Assembly (NCBI RefSeq): GCF_900172215.1
Contig: NZ_FWFP01000001.1
Coordinates: 186,001-250,000, forward strand
DNA length: 64,000 bases
Direction of reading: 5' to 3'
DNA from: Ruegeria meonggei
GTDB taxonomy: Bacteria > Pseudomonadota > Alphaproteobacteria > Rhodobacterales > Rhodobacteraceae
Shown: piece after piece, positions 26,838 through 36,339 of the stretch
How the letters are laid out: each line of letters begins with the position of its first letter
How positions within the stretch are numbered: position 1 is the stretch's first letter
Translations under genes and position numbers: made by a program
Notes under the pieces: model-generated
The model's input: only the letters and a program-made list of their open reading frames with translations
The model's database searches: none
What the model was told of the DNA's origin: nothing

Positions 26838-27236
26838 TTACATTTGTCCAAGCCAGGCATCAATCTGCGCCTTGTTCACCCCAAAATCTGACCCGCCAAA
26901 GCGCAAGCGGCCATAGATACGCAGCGTGTCTCCGTCCTGTTGTGCCGTCGTGTAGTCCGGAAAGCCAATCACCTTGGTGCGGGTGACATAGGTGATCATC
27001 CCGTCATCCACCGACCCTGCCAGAACACTGGTGCGCGGCGTAACCTGAGCAAGGGCATCAAGCCTCGCCAGACCGTCAGGACCGGTTTCAACCACGCGCA
27101 TCACGCCGCCTTTCAGATCCTTGTCCGCCTCAACTTGCGGTGCGATATGCCAGCGCGCGGGGTCAGACGGGGCCAACCGGATGTAAGCCCCGATCGCAAA
27201 AACCAGACCAAGTACCAGCCAGAGAGCAATTTTCAT
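26838..27236 (-). CDS. DUF1499 family protein with N-terminal anchor
   Basis: The 132-residue protein begins with one hydrophobic segment (MKIALWLVLGLVFAIGAYI), an anchor or uncleaved signal, followed by a DUF1499-type domain with the segment GMITYVTRTKVIGFPDYTTAQ and the ending RIYGRLRFGGSDFGVNKAQIDAWL. DUF1499 proteins occur in many bacteria and plastids; function is unsettled. I chose ATG 27236; a GTG at 27263 would extend it by nine residues. It follows the ureohydrolase cluster on the same strand with a 70-base gap and is probably independent. Confidence 0.8.
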   Translation of the reverse strand: MKIALWLVLGLVFAIGAYIRLAPSDPARWHIAPQVEADKDLKGGVMRVVETGPDGLARLDALAQVTPRTSVLAGSVDDGMITYVTRTKVIGFPDYTTAQQDGDTLRIYGRLRFGGSDFGVNKAQIDAWLGQM

Positions 27237-27305
27237 GACGCCAATCCCGATGTTTTCAAGCACCCTAGCCGGAAGCGCCGGTGGAGCAAGGCCGTACCCG
27301 AAATC

Positions 27306-28253
27306 CTACCGTGACGTCACACCCGGCAGGATGCAAAGCAGCTCGAACAACAGGTTTGCGGCGGTCAACGCCGTGTTGCCGGTTGGATCGTAGGGCGGCG
27401 ACACCTCAACCAGATCGCAGCCAACCACATTCACCCCACCCAGAGCATGGATCAACTGCAGTGCCTGCGGGGGGGTAAGCCCACCGATCTCGGGCGTACC
27501 GGTTCCGGGCGCATAGGCCGGGTCCAGGCTGTCGATATCATAGGTGATGTAAACCGGGTGATCCCCGATCGTTTTGCGAATTTGTGAGCCGATCTCTGTC
27601 AGGTTCTGCTGCCACAACTCCCACGCAGGGAACTGGCGAAAGCCCCAGCCCGCAGCCTCGGTGAAATCTGACGCCGCATAGCCCGAGCCGCGGATGCCAA
27701 TCTGAAACGTTTTATCGGGTACAATCAGCCCCTCTTCGTAGGCCCGGCGAAAGACAGTGCCGTGGGTTTCTTTTTCGCCGAACATCTCATCATTCACATC
27801 CGCATGGGCATCGACATGGACCAAAGCCACAGGCCCGTGTTTCGCAGCCACCGCGCGCAGGATCGGCAAGGTAATCGAGTGATCACCCCCCATCGCAACC
27901 GGTGTCACGCCTTGCGCCAGAATAGCGTCATAGCTTTCCTTGATGATCCTCAAACTGTCGGCCAGAGAAAACGTATTGATCGCAAGATCGCCAATATCGG
28001 CGATCTGCAGGCTGTCGAACGGTGCCGCTTTCGTGGCCATGTTATAGGGCCGGATCATTGCGCTTTCGCTACGGATCTGCTTGGGCCCGAACCGTGTGCC
28101 CGAGCGCCACGAAGTGCCGATATCCATCGGAATCCCCAGAACCGCCACATCCAGTCCGGCCAGCGTGTCCACCGGCGGCAGCCGCATGAACGTGTTCGGC
28201 CCTGAAAACCGTGCCAGATCATTGCCGCTGATGGGTTGGTTCAAGTCTGTCAT
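27306..28253 (-). CDS. Agmatinase/guanidinobutyrase-family ureohydrolase (copy A)
   Basis: This 315-residue enzyme has the binuclear manganese site of the arginase/agmatinase fold: GGDHS, DAHADVND and DIDSLDPAYAPGTGTPE, plus EVSPPYD near the C-terminus. It hydrolyses a guanidino compound to urea and an amine; agmatine, guanidinobutyrate and guanidinopropionate are all possible because specificity cannot be read from these motifs. ATG 28253 (MTDLNQPISGNDLARF) fits homologue starts better than the upstream extension to 28313. It follows a second ureohydrolase gene (copy B) on the same strand after 63 bases. Confidence 0.87.
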   Translation of the reverse strand: MTDLNQPISGNDLARFSGPNTFMRLPPVDTLAGLDVAVLGIPMDIGTSWRSGTRFGPKQIRSESAMIRPYNMATKAAPFDSLQIADIGDLAINTFSLADSLRIIKESYDAILAQGVTPVAMGGDHSITLPILRAVAAKHGPVALVHVDAHADVNDEMFGEKETHGTVFRRAYEEGLIVPDKTFQIGIRGSGYAASDFTEAAGWGFRQFPAWELWQQNLTEIGSQIRKTIGDHPVYITYDIDSLDPAYAPGTGTPEIGGLTPPQALQLIHALGGVNVVGCDLVEVSPPYDPTGNTALTAANLLFELLCILPGVTSR

Positions 28254-28316
28254 GCCCGTGTTTCTCCCGTCCAGCCTGTTGGTTAACCTGATAGCGGAAA
28301 GATGGCTAACCAAAGG

Positions 28317-29285
28317 TTAAGCCGGAGCCAGCTTGTTCCACCCCAACAGACAAATGATTTGCGTTGCCACATGCGCCCCCGCGATGGCCGTTGCGCCTGA
28401 CGTGTCATAGGGCGGAGACACCTCGACCACGTCGCCACCCTTGATATTGATCCCGGCGATGTCGCGCAAAATGATCTGCGCCTGGATCGAGCTTAACCCG
28501 CCCCAGACCGGTGTCCCGGTGCCGGGGGCAAAAGCCGGGTCCAGACCGTCGATGTCAAAACTCAGGTAAACCGGGGTGTCGCCCAGGATACCTTTGATCT
28601 TATGCGCCACGGCGGCAGGGCCAGATTCGTAAACCTCGCGCGCGTCGATAATGTTGACACCCAGCGTGTCTTCGTTGGTGGTTCGTATCCCCACCTGGAC
28701 CGAGCGCTTGGGGTCCACGATCCCCGATTTCACCGCCTTGTAAAACATCGTCCCGTGATCCACCCGCGACATGTCATCATCTGCCCAGGTGTCCGTATGC
28801 GCATCAAATTGCAGCAGAGAGATCGGCCCGTATTTCTCGGCATAGGCCTTGAGGATCGGGAAGCTGATATAGTGATCCCCGCCCAGCGTGACCGAGGCCA
28901 CATCTGCCGCCAGAATGGTACGGATATGGTCGGTCAGCGTGTCGGGAAAGGCCGGGATGTTGGCATAATCAAACGCCATATCTCCATAGTCGACGATGGC
29001 CAGTTCCGTCAGCGCTTTGAACGGCCAGCCGTACGGCTCGTCAGGCGATTGCAGGGTGCTGGCCTCGCGGATCGCGCGCGGGCCTAGCCGTGTGCCGGGG
29101 CGGTTGGTGACCGCTTGGTCAAAGGGCACACCAGTCACCGCGATATCGACGCCTTTCAGGTCCTTGGTATAGAGCCGCCGCAGAAACGACGTCGCACCTC
29201 CGAAAGTGTTCTCATGCGACAGGCCTTTGAGGTCGGGATTGGTGAACGCCTCATCCACCTGGTTCTTTGCGTCTTCCAGTGCCAT
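28317..29285 (-). CDS. speB: Agmatinase-family ureohydrolase (copy B)
   Basis: The 322-residue protein has the same metal-site motifs as copy A (GGDHY, DAHTDTWADD, DIDGLDPAFAPGTGTP, EVSPPYD) but differs widely outside them, so the two are old paralogues rather than a recent duplication. The FDAHTDT and HGTMF segments are typical of agmatinases, which convert agmatine to putrescine and urea. It lies between an M20 amidohydrolase (12 bases upstream) and copy A. The speB symbol is tentative. Confidence 0.85.
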   Translation of the reverse strand: MALEDAKNQVDEAFTNPDLKGLSHENTFGGATSFLRRLYTKDLKGVDIAVTGVPFDQAVTNRPGTRLGPRAIREASTLQSPDEPYGWPFKALTELAIVDYGDMAFDYANIPAFPDTLTDHIRTILAADVASVTLGGDHYISFPILKAYAEKYGPISLLQFDAHTDTWADDDMSRVDHGTMFYKAVKSGIVDPKRSVQVGIRTTNEDTLGVNIIDAREVYESGPAAVAHKIKGILGDTPVYLSFDIDGLDPAFAPGTGTPVWGGLSSIQAQIILRDIAGINIKGGDVVEVSPPYDTSGATAIAGAHVATQIICLLGWNKLAPA

Positions 29286-29297
29286 GTCTGTCCCCCA

Positions 29298-30461
29298 TCA
29301 GCCCAGTGGCTGTGCTTTTTCAACGATCCGCGCAAAGAAGGACGCGCCGATCGGTGCGATATCGTCGTTGAAGTTGTATTTTGGATGGTGCAGCCCGGCG
29401 CTGTCGCCCTGCCCCAGAAACAGATAGGCGCCGGGGCGCGACTGCAGCATATACGAGAAATCCTCGGCCCCCATCTCGCGCCCCATATCACCGACCACAC
29501 GCTCGGCCCCCGACACGTCGCGGGCGACATCCGCCGCGAAACCGGCCTTTTCGGCGTCATTTATCGTGGCGGGATAGTTCTTTTCGTAGTCCAGCCGCGC
29601 CTCAACCCCGTACGAGGTCGCCTGCCCTTGCACAATCTGTTCCATCCGGTCGATGACCATTTGCTGTACAGTCGGATCAAAGGTGCGCACCGTGCCATTG
29701 ATATAGGCGGTGTCTGGGATCACGTTGTTGACCGTTCCGGTATGGATCTGCGTCACTGAAACCACCAGATCGTCCAGCGCATAGTGGTTGCGGCTGACGA
29801 TGGTCTGAATGGCTTGAGCGATGCCGCACGCCGCCATCACCGGATCTTTGGTCTCGTGCGGCATGGCGCCATGACCGCCAACACCCTGAATATGGACTTC
29901 GAACGTATCCACTGCGGCCATAATCGGTCCGGGCGTTGTAAAGAACGCGCCCTCGGCAAAGCCCGGTGCGTTGTGCAGCGCAAAGACCTGAGAGATATCG
30001 AACCGGTCCATAATCCCCTCTTCGACCATCACGCCAGCGCCACCGCCCTCTTCCTCGGCCGGCTGAAAAATCAACGCCACGCGACCACGGAAATTGCGCG
30101 TCTCGGCCAGATACCGTGCCGCGCCCAACAGCATGGTCGTATGCCCGTCATGTCCACAGGCGTGCATTATACCCGGGTTTTTCGAGACGTAATCCACACC
30201 CGTCGCCTCGGGGATCGGCAGCGCATCCATGTCGGCACGCAGGCCAATGGTCGGCCCGTCGCCCTGCCCTTTGATGATCGCCACAATTCCTGTCTTTGCG
30301 ATGCCTTCGTGCAGTTCATCAACGCCGAACTCTCGCAACCGGTCTGCAACAAATGCTGCAGTTTCAAAGCATTCAAACTCCAGCTCAGGGATCGAATGCA
30401 GATGCTGGCGCCATACGGCCATGTCGGCAGAGAAGTCGGCGATACGGTTCACGACGGGCAT
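29298..30461 (-). CDS. M20-family amidohydrolase
   Basis: A 387-residue metal-dependent amidase of the M20D group (hippuricase/IAA-amino-acid hydrolase type). Motifs: RADMDALPI, the HACGHDGHT metal site, FQPAEEEGGGA with catalytic Glu, an ALHNAPG segment and a late GAEDFSYML. ATG 30461 has an AGGAG site ten bases upstream. Such enzymes cleave N-acyl amino acids or related amides in the cytosol. Twelve bases separate it from ureohydrolase copy B, so all three genes are likely one operon for breakdown of an amidated or guanidino nitrogen source. It is divergent from mazG. Confidence 0.87.
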   Translation of the reverse strand: MPVVNRIADFSADMAVWRQHLHSIPELEFECFETAAFVADRLREFGVDELHEGIAKTGIVAIIKGQGDGPTIGLRADMDALPIPEATGVDYVSKNPGIMHACGHDGHTTMLLGAARYLAETRNFRGRVALIFQPAEEEGGGAGVMVEEGIMDRFDISQVFALHNAPGFAEGAFFTTPGPIMAAVDTFEVHIQGVGGHGAMPHETKDPVMAACGIAQAIQTIVSRNHYALDDLVVSVTQIHTGTVNNVIPDTAYINGTVRTFDPTVQQMVIDRMEQIVQGQATSYGVEARLDYEKNYPATINDAEKAGFAADVARDVSGAERVVGDMGREMGAEDFSYMLQSRPGAYLFLGQGDSAGLHHPKYNFNDDIAPIGASFFARIVEKAQPLG

Positions 30462-30527
30462 ATGGGGTGGACTCCTGATCCTGACTGCGGAATGGATGCA
30501 TCTGACACCGGAACGAAAGGGTTCGCA

Positions 30528-31385
30528 ATGGCTGAAAATCCACTGATCAATGACCCGGATGCAGGCATTGAGCGTTTGCTTGAAATCATGCGCCGCTTGC
30601 GTGATCCGCAATCGGGGTGCCCGTGGGACATCGAGCAGGATTTCAGCACCATCGCCCCCTACACTATAGAAGAGGCTTACGAGGTCGCAGACGCCATCGA
30701 ACGGCAGGCCTGGGACGAGTTGAAGGGTGAATTGGGCGATCTGCTGTTCCAATCCGTCTTTCACGCGCAAATGGCGCAAGAGGCCGGGCATTTCACCTTT
30801 CAGGACGTTGTGCGCACCATGTCCAACAAGATGGTCGACCGGCACCCGCATGTGTTTGGCGACGAATCCCGCGATAAATCCGCTGATCAACAAACCCGCG
30901 ACTGGGAGACCATCAAGGCGGCTGAACGCGCGGGCAAGGAACAGAAAGGCGCGCTGGACGGGGTGGCCGCCAACCTGCCGGCCTTGCTGCGCGCGCATAA
31001 GCTGCAGAAACGCGCCGCCCGCGTGGGCTTTGACTGGCCCGATGCCAGCCACGTGCTGGCCAAGATCACCGAAGAGGCCGCCGAGTTGGAAGAGGCCCGC
31101 GATGCCAAGGACGCAGACGCGCTTGAGGATGAATTTGGCGATCTGCTGTTTGTGATGGTCAACCTAGGTCGCCATCTTGGCATCGAACCCGAAGCCGCCC
31201 TGCGCCGCACCAATGCCAAGTTCACCCGACGCTTTGCTCAGGTCGAGGCACGGCTGGCACAGCGGGGCAAAACCCCATCCGACAGTACGCTGGACGAGAT
31301 GGATGCACTCTGGGATGAGGTCAAAACCGAAGAGCATCGCGCCAACGGCAAACTCCCGCCTGTGGATGCTTCGACCGATCTCTAA
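30528..31385 (+). CDS. mazG: Nucleoside triphosphate pyrophosphohydrolase MazG
   Basis: The 285-residue protein has two tandem MazG domains: the first with RDPQSGCPWDIEQDFSTIAPYTIEEAYEV and ELGDLLFQSVFH, the second with the EEAAELEEA and EDEFGDLLFVMVNLGRH pattern. MazG hydrolyses noncanonical and canonical NTPs to monophosphate and PPi and limits misincorporation. The start at ATG 30528 has a GAAAGG site about seven bases upstream; the longer frame to 29784 is a shadow of the M20 gene. It is divergent from that gene with 66 bases between. Confidence 0.93.
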   Translation: MAENPLINDPDAGIERLLEIMRRLRDPQSGCPWDIEQDFSTIAPYTIEEAYEVADAIERQAWDELKGELGDLLFQSVFHAQMAQEAGHFTFQDVVRTMSNKMVDRHPHVFGDESRDKSADQQTRDWETIKAAERAGKEQKGALDGVAANLPALLRAHKLQKRAARVGFDWPDASHVLAKITEEAAELEEARDAKDADALEDEFGDLLFVMVNLGRHLGIEPEAALRRTNAKFTRRFAQVEARLAQRGKTPSDSTLDEMDALWDEVKTEEHRANGKLPPVDASTDL

Positions 31386-31448
31386 AACAGGTGGACAAGC
31401 GCCGCGACAGTTGCGAGTGTCCGCGCTTCAATACCCCGGAGGCACAGC

Positions 31449-32390
31449 ATGACCCCCCGCAAAATCATCATCGACACCGATCCCGGACAGGACGACGCCG
31501 TCGCCATCCTGCTTGCGCTGGCCAGCCCCGAAGAGATCGACGTGCTGGGCATCACTGCGGTCGCCGGGAATGTACCGTTGGAGCTAACGGCCAAAAACGC
31601 CCGCATCGTCTGTGAACTGGCGGTCCACACGGATGTGCCTGTTTTTGCAGGGTGTGACCGCCCGCTGAAACGACCGCTGATCACGGCTGAACATGTGCAT
31701 GGCAAAACCGGTCTGGACGGCCCGGTTCTGCCGGACCCCCAAATGCCATTGGCCGAAGGTCACGCCGTCGATTTCATCATCGACACGCTGCGCATGCAGG
31801 ACCCCGGCACCGTAACACTGTGCCCGCTGGGGCCGTTGACCAACATCGCCACCGCCTTTCTGAAAGCGCCCGACATCATCGACAGGGTTCAGGAAATCGT
31901 GCTGATGGGTGGGGCGTATTTCGAGGTGGGGAACATCACCCCCACGGCCGAGTTCAACATTTACGTCGACCCAGAAGCTGCTGAAATCGTGTTTGAATCC
32001 GGAGTTCATATCGTGGTCATGCCGCTGGATGTAACCCATGATGCGCTGGTCACGAAACACCGGAACGACGCGTTCCGCGCGTTGGATTCCAGGGTCGGCC
32101 ATGCGGTCGCCGAGATGACGGATTTCTTTGAACGGTACGACAAGGAGAAATACGGTTCCGAAGGGGCGCCGCTGCATGACCCCTGCGTGACCGCTTATTT
32201 GATCCGGCCTCAGCTGTTCTCGGGTCGTCATATCAACGTTCAGATCGAAACTGGATCCGAACTGACACTGGGCATGACCGTCGCCGATTGGTGGCGCGTC
32301 ACGGACCACCCCCCCAATGCAATGTTCATGGGCGACGTGGATGCAGACGGCTTTTTCGATCTGCTCACCGAACGGCTGGCTCGGCTATGA
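31449..32390 (+). CDS. Inosine/uridine-preferring nucleoside hydrolase
   Basis: The 313-residue enzyme carries the nucleoside-hydrolase calcium site DTDPGQDDAVAIL at its N-terminus, plus TLCPLGPLTNIA, GGAYFEVGNITPTAEFNIYVDPEAA and a late HDPCVTAYL. It cleaves the N-glycosidic bond of ribonucleosides to base and ribose in salvage. The N-terminal and DPEAA signatures resemble RihA/RihB-type pyrimidine-preferring enzymes, though base preference cannot be fixed from sequence. It overlaps the following GNAT gene by four bases (ATGA). Confidence 0.93.
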   Translation: MTPRKIIIDTDPGQDDAVAILLALASPEEIDVLGITAVAGNVPLELTAKNARIVCELAVHTDVPVFAGCDRPLKRPLITAEHVHGKTGLDGPVLPDPQMPLAEGHAVDFIIDTLRMQDPGTVTLCPLGPLTNIATAFLKAPDIIDRVQEIVLMGGAYFEVGNITPTAEFNIYVDPEAAEIVFESGVHIVVMPLDVTHDALVTKHRNDAFRALDSRVGHAVAEMTDFFERYDKEKYGSEGAPLHDPCVTAYLIRPQLFSGRHINVQIETGSELTLGMTVADWWRVTDHPPNAMFMGDVDADGFFDLLTERLARL

Positions 32391-32836
32391 GTGCTGCACT
32401 GAGATTGGCCCGCCCTGAAGACCTGGACCGCCTGATGGGCCTTGTGACAGCCTTCCACACAGAAGCCGGTATCCCTCAGGACGCGGACCAAACCCGCAAC
32501 GCGCTGGCCCCCCTGCTGGATGGCATTCCCCACGGCTGCATCTACTTGATCGGTCCCGGTCGCGCGCCGCTGGGTTATATCATTCTGACCTTCGGATGGT
32601 CGGTCGAATTTGGTGGGATGGATGGTTTTGTAGACGAGATTTACATCCGCCCCGCTGTACGCGGACGCGGCATTGCAACCGAAGTGCTGATGGACTTGCC
32701 CAAAGCCCTGGCCGGGGCAGGTCTGACCGCCTTGCATCTGGAAGTTGATCGCACCAACGAAGCGGCGCAGAAGCTGTACTTGCGCACCGGCTTCAAACCA
32801 CGTGATCGCTATATGCTGATGAGCAAAACGCTCTGA
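32387..32836 (+). CDS. GNAT-family N-acetyltransferase
   Basis: This 149-residue protein has the GNAT acetyl-CoA site in motif A (VDEIYIRPAVRGRGIATEVL, R-G-x-G-I-A pyrophosphate loop) and motif B (ALHLEVDRTNEAAQKLYLRTGFKPRDRYML). It transfers an acetyl group to a small-molecule amine or a protein N-terminus or lysine; the acceptor is unknown. The start overlaps the nucleoside hydrolase stop (ATGA), so both are cotranslated, but no functional link is established. Confidence 0.87.
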   Translation: MSAALRLARPEDLDRLMGLVTAFHTEAGIPQDADQTRNALAPLLDGIPHGCIYLIGPGRAPLGYIILTFGWSVEFGGMDGFVDEIYIRPAVRGRGIATEVLMDLPKALAGAGLTALHLEVDRTNEAAQKLYLRTGFKPRDRYMLMSKTL

Positions 32837-32884
32837 GCAGAACTCCGGTCACAGGCCCAATGGCCCATGACCAGAGCGACAGAG

Positions 32885-33052
32885 TTACCGGGACTCACCG
32901 CGGAAAATCACGCTCGGATTATACTGTTCGATAACCGGATCATCAGGTGACGCTTTCTGACCCGAAATGGGGTAGGTTCCGGGCCCTGCACAGGCTGCCA
33001 GAAATAAAACGCTGATCACCGATGCGACGAGAAGGGATTTGGAACCAGTCAT
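32885..33052 (-). CDS. Small lipoprotein, 55 residues
   Basis: A short ORF (55 codons) begins at ATG 33052, with a GGAG site six bases upstream in the run AAAAAAGGAGCATACC. The product has a lipoprotein signal peptide: basic start (MTGSKS), hydrophobic VASVISVLF and lipobox LAAC (Cys at residue 21). The mature part is 35 residues with GPGTYPISG and a negatively charged middle. The gene is too short for a typical ORF filter. Function is unknown; it lies convergent to the GNAT gene. Its frame, start site and lipobox support a real gene. Confidence 0.65.
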   Translation of the reverse strand: MTGSKSLLVASVISVLFLAACAGPGTYPISGQKASPDDPVIEQYNPSVIFRGESR

Positions 33053-33428
33053 GGTATGCTCCTTTTTTGTAATGGGGATAGGTTACGAGAGAACCACGAG
33101 TCTCATATAGGGATTTCTTCACACATAAGAATATATAACGTGGAGTAAACTAGTGAGTTTTCATTTTTCCATTTGAAAACAACAGGAAACACTCTAACCC
33201 CTGGGAAACCCGGCGCAATTCGCGGCCCCTGATGCAGGTGTACTATCACCCTGAGCGGATGGTCTGAATGATCCAGATCAACCTCTGACATACTTTCAAC
33301 GCGCGCGTTCTTCAGCCAAAATCAAACGCCGAATCCCACCAAAGGGACTCGGCGTTTGTTTTGATCAAATGGCCGATCTGAGATTGATTCTCGGCAAAAA
33401 GCCAAGGACCGGACTGGCGCTTTAACGA
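33053..33428. other. Intergenic stretch (376 bases) between small lipoprotein gene and eno
   Basis: Besides the eno terminator (33324-33357), I see no supported gene. A 62-codon minus-strand frame at 33103-33291 has no ribosome site and no recognisable motifs. The first ~130 bases are AT-rich and should contain the promoter of the lipoprotein gene. Confidence 0.5.
33324..33357. terminator. Intrinsic terminator downstream of eno
   Basis: AAACGCCGA-a-TCCC (33324-33337) pairs with GGGA-c-TCGGCGTTT (33344-33357) around a six-base loop. The minus strand reads into TTTGATTTT after the stem, as expected for an eno terminator about 70 bases past its stop; the plus-strand side also has a T-rich tail. 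Confidence 0.8.
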
Positions 33429-34742
<1,314 letters not shown>

Positions 34743-34830
34743 TCATAGCAGCACGGGACAAAAAGTAAACCATCCCCGTTATCGCTAACACGACTCAAGT
34801 GGGTTGTTTGCGCCAACCTGCGACGATCCG

Positions 34831-35715
34831 TCAGGTCGCGGCGACCACCACCTGCTGGGCCAGACGCCGTTCGCGCAGGAAGGTATACAAGCCCGATCCG
34901 ATGATCAGCGTTGCCCCGGCCAGTGTCATCTGATCAGGGCGTTCGCCAAACATCAGCATGCCCGCCGCGATGGAAAACACCAGCCGGGTATAGCGAAATG
35001 GCGTAAGCGCCGAGGCATCCCCCACCCGCATCGCCGTAACGATGCCGTAATATCCCAGAACGCCAAACGTGATCGCGCCCAGGAACGGACCAAACTGCCC
35101 GGCCCCCAAGGCCACAACCGGCTGACCGTTCAAGACAATCAACGCAACGCCGGCAATGGCCACGGCCAGATAGGCCTGCATCGCAACAACGGCCGAGGCT
35201 ACACGCACATCCAGACGCCGGGTGATCAGATCCCGGGCGGCGATGGCAATGACGCTAGCAACCACAAACAGGGTCTCCGGCTGGAACCCGTCCAATCCGG
35301 GGCGAATGATCATCAGAACACCAACAAAGCCGACGCCAATCGCGCTCCAACGGCGCCAGCCGACCTGTTCGCCCAGAAACAGGGCCGCGCCCATTGTCAC
35401 AACCAGCGGCATGGCCTGAAATACCGCCGCCACCGTGGACAGATCAACCAGAGACAGGGCGGTGACAAAAGCAACGGCTCCGACACCTTCGGTCACGGCG
35501 CGGATCAGCGGCAGACCCCGCCACGCCGCGGCCTCAAATATCCGTTTGCGCGTGGTCACGGCCATCAGGGCAAACACCAGCCCGCACATGATACCCAAGA
35601 CCACCATGATCTGTCCGGTCGGCACACTGACCGACAGGTGTTTGATAAACATGTCCTCAAGCGCAAAAGCAGCCATCGCGCCGACGACCAGCAAAATGCC
35701 GTTTACGTTGTTCAT
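34831..35715 (-). CDS. EamA/DMT-family transporter
   Basis: The 294-residue hydrophobic protein has about ten helices in two EamA repeats. Features: an N-terminal helix with ILLVVGAMAAFALEDMFIKHL, the first-repeat end FQAMPLVVTMGAALFLGE, and the matching second-repeat segment TPFRYTRLVFSIAAGMLMFGERP. It differs clearly from the EamA protein at 5654-6556. I took ATG 35715 (MNNVNGIL); the upstream extension to 35793 has no membrane or family features. Substrate is unknown. It lies between eno and the Fur/Mur gene, on the same strand. Confidence 0.84.
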   Translation of the reverse strand: MNNVNGILLVVGAMAAFALEDMFIKHLSVSVPTGQIMVVLGIMCGLVFALMAVTTRKRIFEAAAWRGLPLIRAVTEGVGAVAFVTALSLVDLSTVAAVFQAMPLVVTMGAALFLGEQVGWRRWSAIGVGFVGVLMIIRPGLDGFQPETLFVVASVIAIAARDLITRRLDVRVASAVVAMQAYLAVAIAGVALIVLNGQPVVALGAGQFGPFLGAITFGVLGYYGIVTAMRVGDASALTPFRYTRLVFSIAAGMLMFGERPDQMTLAGATLIIGSGLYTFLRERRLAQQVVVAAT

Positions 35716-35853
35716 TGTCTTGTCCGTAGGGATAGGCGGCTCAACTCGGCCGCTGCTACGTTCACCAAAAACGCAAGTATCCGTTTCTGGCAAGCATTTT
35801 AAGCACAGGAATCATGAATTCCCGTGGAGCGACCGTTCGCGTTTCGTGATGGG

Positions 35854-36267
35854 TCAGTCCTGCTTTAGCGGAACGCCATACAATTCCAGCCGGTGGCCTT
35901 TGAGTTTATACCCCAGCTTTGCTGCAATTTTTTCCTGTAGCGCCTCGATTTCGGGATCGACGAATTCGATCACCTCACCCGAGTGCATGTCGATCAGATG
36001 ATCGTGGTGATCTCGCTCGGCATCTTCATAGCGGGCGCGCCCGTCGCCGAACTCCAGCCGTTCAAGTATCCCCGCCTCTTCGAACAATTTCACCGTGCGA
36101 TAGACGGTCGCGATCGAGATCCCCGAATCCACCTTTGAGGCGCGGGCATACAGCTCTTCCACATCCGGATGATCCGCGCTTTGCTGCAACACCTGCGCGA
36201 TGGTGCGACGCTGGCCCGTCATGCGCAGACCTTTGGCTTCGCAACGAGAGATGATCGTGTCGGACAT
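35854..36267 (-). CDS. fur: Fur/Mur-family metal-responsive regulator
   Basis: This 137-residue repressor has a Fur-type winged helix (TGQRRTIAQVLQQSADHPDVEELYARASKVDSGISIATVYRTVKLFEEAGI in segments) and the dimerisation/metal domain with RDHHDHLIDMHSGEVIEFVDPEIEALQ. The CxxC zinc pair of enterobacterial Fur (HLICLDCG) is replaced by HLIDMHSG, as is usual in alphaproteobacterial Fur/Mur proteins. In this group the protein often senses manganese (Mur) and represses Mn import, with iron sensing handed to Irr and RirA. Which metal it uses here cannot be read from sequence. Confidence 0.9.
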   Translation of the reverse strand: MSDTIISRCEAKGLRMTGQRRTIAQVLQQSADHPDVEELYARASKVDSGISIATVYRTVKLFEEAGILERLEFGDGRARYEDAERDHHDHLIDMHSGEVIEFVDPEIEALQEKIAAKLGYKLKGHRLELYGVPLKQD

Positions 36268-36339
36268 TGTGACCCTCAGAGTAGTTCGGGTTTCTGTCTT
36301 AAACCGTCTGCGCGGCTGGCGCCACAGCGGATTTGACCT

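Noticed and set aside
29784..30527. Upstream extension of the mazG frame
   Set aside because: It is antisense to the M20 amidohydrolase; MazG homologues begin at the NPLINDPDAGIERLLEIM segment (30528).
33103..33291. 62-codon minus-strand ORF ahead of the lipoprotein gene
   Set aside because: No ribosome site, no domain, AT-rich; judged to be chance.
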